NCBI RefSeq assembly: GCF_024758505.1
Contig: NZ_CP077970.1
Location: 434,001 to 498,000 of the forward strand
DNA from: Bradyrhizobium arachidis
GTDB taxonomy: Bacteria > Pseudomonadota > Alphaproteobacteria > Rhizobiales > Xanthobacteraceae
Length of the DNA: 64,000 nucleotides
Direction of reading: 5' to 3'
A model generated the notes under the pieces. That model was not told the DNA's origin, searched no databases, and saw nothing but the letters and a program-made list of their open reading frames with translations. Shown here piece after piece: positions 61,384 to 64,000 of this stretch; position 1 is the stretch's first letter; every line of letters begins with the position of its first letter. Made by a program: the position numbers and the translations under genes.

Positions 61384-62694
61384 GTGGGAGGACAGGTGCG
61401 ACAAGGATCGAAAAAGCGAATGAAGACGGCCGCCGGCGGCCTGATTCTGGTTGTCCTGGCGACGCTGCTGCCGGCTGTGGCTGAGGCAGGATTTGGCTTT
61501 CGCGGCGGTCCTGTTGGCGTCGTGCGTTCAGCGATGGGCCGAGTGCTGTCGATCGCCGGCGTCCGTCATGCGCGGATGGCCGCGCGCCATCGCTACGTTC
61601 GCGCCGCCGCAATGCAGCCACGGGATATTCGTCCCGCGACCCGGCCAACCATACGCATGCAAGCCACGGCGATGGCCGCGCTCGCGGGCTGGCAGGGCGG
61701 CCGCAGCACACAAGGCTGGTGGCAGCACGCCGACGGTACGTATGGCTGGGTCGGTCCGCTATTCTGGCCGTTTGCCTATGGCGATCTCTACGACACGGTT
61801 GCGACCGGCAACGCCATGAGCGTCTGGTCCTATGGCTATCGCGACATCAACGCCGCGATCTTCACGCCCTATGCCGCGAGCGATCTCGTGGCTTACGAAG
61901 CCAGCAATCCATCAGGCCGGCGTGGCCGCAAATTCCCGTCGACGCAAGAGCTCTGCAACGCCGACACCGGCGATTTCGCGTCGCTCCCGCCCGAGCGTAT
62001 CGAGCGGGCGATCCAATTGAGCGAGGCGCAACGCGCGGGCCTCGACGAGCTCAACGCCACCTGGGCCTCGGCCGGCGAGACCATCCGCGCCGCGTGTCCC
62101 GCTGACACGCCGGCGACCGCGCTCGACCGCGTCAGGATCATGCAGCGCCGCCTGGAGGCGATGGTCAAGGCGCTCGCCGCCGTGCAGCCGCCGCTGCAGA
62201 AATTCACGAGCCTTCTCGACGACAATCAGAAGGCAAAGCTCAATGCGCTCGCGGTGGATCAGCCCAATGCCGCGCCCGCCCGCACCCACAGGGCTCGTCA
62301 CGCCGTCGCCCGTGAGCCGCAACCTTCGCCTGCAGCAGCCTGCCAGGCCGCGCAGCAAAAACAGGCCGAACTCTCCCTCGAGCAGCAGGCCGCCCAGTTC
62401 GAGACGGTGAAATGGCCGATCGACGAGATCGCCGCGAATCTGCATCTCGACGCGACAGGGCGAGCCACCCTCGACGTGCTGCAGGACACGGCGCTCCGTT
62501 CGCTGGAGTTCCCGCCCTGTCCGCCCGAATCGCTCAAGACGATGCCCGCCCGCCTCAATGCGACCAAGGCACGGCTGGAAACCCTGCTGCAATCCGTCAA
62601 GGACACCAGCGACGCGCTGGACGATTTCTACGTCGGCCTGAGCGACGAGCAGAAGGCGGGATTCGAGGCGATGGGACCGAAGCGCGGGGTGTGA
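61384..62694 (+). CDS. Spy/CpxP-like (LTXXQ) exported protein
   Basis: 436 aa. The GTG start follows GGAGGAGG at five bases and gives the basic n-region GSKKRMK before LILVVLATLLPAVAEAGFGF, a Sec signal. An ATG twelve codons later lacks a good site. The C-terminal half has two copies of an LTxxQ-type helix pattern, IQLSEAQRAGLDELNATWAS and LHLDATGRATLDVLQDTALR. The N-terminal half (WWQHADGTYGWVGPLFWPFA) is aromatic and unique. It may be a periplasmic chaperone or stress protein. Confidence 0.83.
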   Translation: MGGQVRQGSKKRMKTAAGGLILVVLATLLPAVAEAGFGFRGGPVGVVRSAMGRVLSIAGVRHARMAARHRYVRAAAMQPRDIRPATRPTIRMQATAMAALAGWQGGRSTQGWWQHADGTYGWVGPLFWPFAYGDLYDTVATGNAMSVWSYGYRDINAAIFTPYAASDLVAYEASNPSGRRGRKFPSTQELCNADTGDFASLPPERIERAIQLSEAQRAGLDELNATWASAGETIRAACPADTPATALDRVRIMQRRLEAMVKALAAVQPPLQKFTSLLDDNQKAKLNALAVDQPNAAPARTHRARHAVAREPQPSPAAACQAAQQKQAELSLEQQAAQFETVKWPIDEIAANLHLDATGRATLDVLQDTALRSLEFPPCPPESLKTMPARLNATKARLETLLQSVKDTSDALDDFYVGLSDEQKAGFEAMGPKRGV

Positions 62695-62728
62695 CCAAGC
62701 GGGCGTTGCCGCGAGCAACATCGTCTCA

Positions 62729-62913
62729 CCGTCACCCCCGCGCAACGGCCAAGCCGTTGTCGCTGGAGGTGCCGGAGCGAAGCGAAGGCCTCGAAGGGCG
62801 ACGGCCCGGCTGCCGCCTCGGCCGTTCATCCTTCGAGGCTCGCCAGGCGGTGCAATGCACCGCAAGGCTCGCACCTCCAGCGACAATGGCTTCCCCATTG
62901 CGCGGGGATGACG
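62729..62913. repeat. Large intergenic palindromic repeat (CGTCACCCCCGCG arms)
   Basis: CGTCACCCCCGCGCAACGGC and GCACCTCCAGCGACAATGG arms pair across about 185 bases (opposite end: CGCGGGGATGACGG). An inner GGAGCGAAGCGAAGGCCTCG pairs with the CCTTCGAGGCTCG region. It lies between convergent genes. Confidence 0.8.
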
Positions 62914-62949
62914 GGTCTGGCAGTGGTTTGCGTTGAGCGACGATAACCA

Positions 62950-63828
62950 TCACCCGCACGCCCAATCGAACTTCATCTCCTTGAAGTCGAGCTGCGCGTT
63001 GCCGCCGCCGAAATTGTACCCGCCAAAATATTCCTCGAACTCGATGTAGAACGGACTCATGGCCGGTACGGCCTGCGAGGGGCGCATGGTGCCGCCGAGG
63101 TGATTGTGGGCGTGGTCCTTGCCCCATTCGTGCAGGCGGTAGTTTTCCGGTCGCTTGTCGGGACCGTCATAATAGTAATACGGCTGATAGCCGGTCGGCT
63201 CGCCACGATAGTTGAATTCGTCGCGCGGCGCCTTGCCGGCGTTGGGATCGCTCACGCGCGGCTGACGCGCGATCGCACGAGTCTCCGTGAGATCGTCGCG
63301 CGGGGCGTTTGCGAACATCTTCCTGGCATAGGGCAGCGCATTCTCGACGAAGGCGGCGGCGCCGCCGATATCGAGCCAGCGCGGCCGCTCGGCCGTGGCG
63401 AGCGACAGCGGCGCGGGCGGCGTCGCGAACGCGCCGTCATATTCGGCCTTGCTGATCAGGATCGCAGCATATTCGTAGTCGAGAATGTCGGTCATGCGCG
63501 AAAGCCGGGGATGCGCAAGTCGCGCCATCACGGCGTCGCGGATCTCGGGGTCGTCAGGCGCGCCGCCGTCATTGTGGTCGGCCGCGGTCGCAAAGAACGA
63601 GACGGCGACGATGTCCTCGCCATGCACGCGATAGTCGCTCGGCAGCTTGAGGGTGAAGCCGTGCATTAGGGGATAGCCGGTCACAGGATCGAGCGGCCAT
63701 TGCTCCGTCGTGATGCCCGGCGGCAGGCCGAACACCCAGCCATCATCACGTGCGCGGTCTGCGCTCCGGTCCAGCATCTGCAGATCATACGCGCGCGAAG
63801 GCAATGCAAACGCCACGGGTTGCTCCAT
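62950..63828 (-). CDS. Protein of unknown function (weakly DUF1963/YwqG-like)
   Basis: 292 aa from MEQPVAFALPSRAYDL, without a signal peptide. Segments GLPPGITTEQWPLDP, YPLMHGFTLKLP, then aromatic PYYYYDG and EWGKDHAHNHLGGTM and a closing IEFEEYFGGYNFGGGNAQLD are reminiscent of DUF1963-type proteins, in which a Pro-x-x-x-Trp-Pro pattern opens the domain. This likeness is weak. An upstream extension of 23 residues is less plausible. Function unknown. Confidence 0.7.
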   Translation of the reverse strand: MEQPVAFALPSRAYDLQMLDRSADRARDDGWVFGLPPGITTEQWPLDPVTGYPLMHGFTLKLPSDYRVHGEDIVAVSFFATAADHNDGGAPDDPEIRDAVMARLAHPRLSRMTDILDYEYAAILISKAEYDGAFATPPAPLSLATAERPRWLDIGGAAAFVENALPYARKMFANAPRDDLTETRAIARQPRVSDPNAGKAPRDEFNYRGEPTGYQPYYYYDGPDKRPENYRLHEWGKDHAHNHLGGTMRPSQAVPAMSPFYIEFEEYFGGYNFGGGNAQLDFKEMKFDWACG

Positions 63829-63898
63829 CCGACATTGCGAGGCGACCGTTAGTCGTGGCGGGGAAAGATGTGGTTCGGATAGGTGCCGCAATTTCAAC

Positions 63899-64000
63899 TG
63901 TCATCGCCCGCGAAGGCGGGCGATCCAGTATCCCAGAGGCTGTGACGTATACGGAGAAGCCGCGGCGTACTGGATGCCCCGGTCAAGCCGGGGCATGACA
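63899..64000. repeat. Intergenic palindromic repeat, family A, running to the window edge
   Basis: TGTCATCGCCCGCGAAGGCG and GATCCAGTA on one side, TACTGGATGCCCCGGTCAAG and ATGACA at the other, form the inverted pair. The ends match the two other family A copies in outline. Confidence 0.75.

Overview
The window looks like a chromosome segment of a Bradyrhizobium-type alphaproteobacterium (Hyphomicrobiales). The evidence is the high GC by eye, the rplU-rpmA ... obgE ... proB order, the density of FixJ/NarL-type regulators and orphan receivers, many Tat signal peptides, and several families of intergenic palindromic repeats that I associate with this group. No insertion sequence, integrase, prophage or CRISPR array was seen.

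Region 1 (1-9.8 kb): housekeeping genes read mainly on the minus strand (rplU, rpmA, a GNAT enzyme, a MaoC protein, obgE, proB). Accessory genes lie among them: an EamA exporter, a sulfatase and a tripartite-tricarboxylate-type binding protein. At 8.7-9.8 kb is a ROK-family protein whose motifs occur in circularly permuted order. Region 2 (10-17.1 kb): an alpha/beta hydrolase, tRNA-Ser(CGA), and a minus-strand block in the order iron-sulfur subunit, molybdopterin subunit, soxF, soxX, soxY, soxZ, soxA. It encodes a partial thiosulfate/sulfide oxidation system without soxB or soxCD. Region 3 (17.3-37.8 kb): a phosphoesterase with a Lys/Arg-rich tail, then a signalling district. This holds a degenerate receiver-EAL protein, a HisKA-like/LuxR fusion without the His, an Hpt protein, two Crp/Fnr paralogues, a broken response regulator, cheA-cheW-cheY-cheR-pilZ, an orphan receiver, a FixJ-type regulator, and a receiver plus large hybrid kinase.

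Region 4 (37.9-45.1 kb): a GntR regulator divergent from an ABC importer, an IlvD/Edd dehydratase, an RraA-like protein and a secreted SMP-30 lactonase. A perfect 26-bp palindrome sits between regulator and operon. This reads as one uptake and catabolism module for a sugar acid or lactone. Region 5 (45.3-64 kb): oligopeptidase B, an MBOAT/DltD-like O-acylation pair, a class V aminotransferase, a nuclease-like protein, and many exported or envelope proteins. Among the last is a caspase-fold protein that has lost both catalytic residues. Small genes missed by length cut-offs (56 aa zinc ribbon, 40 aa membrane peptide, possible 32 aa peptide) are included.

Functions are inferred from motifs read by eye; no database search was run. 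Start codons were chosen from ribosome-binding sites, signal peptides and overlaps.
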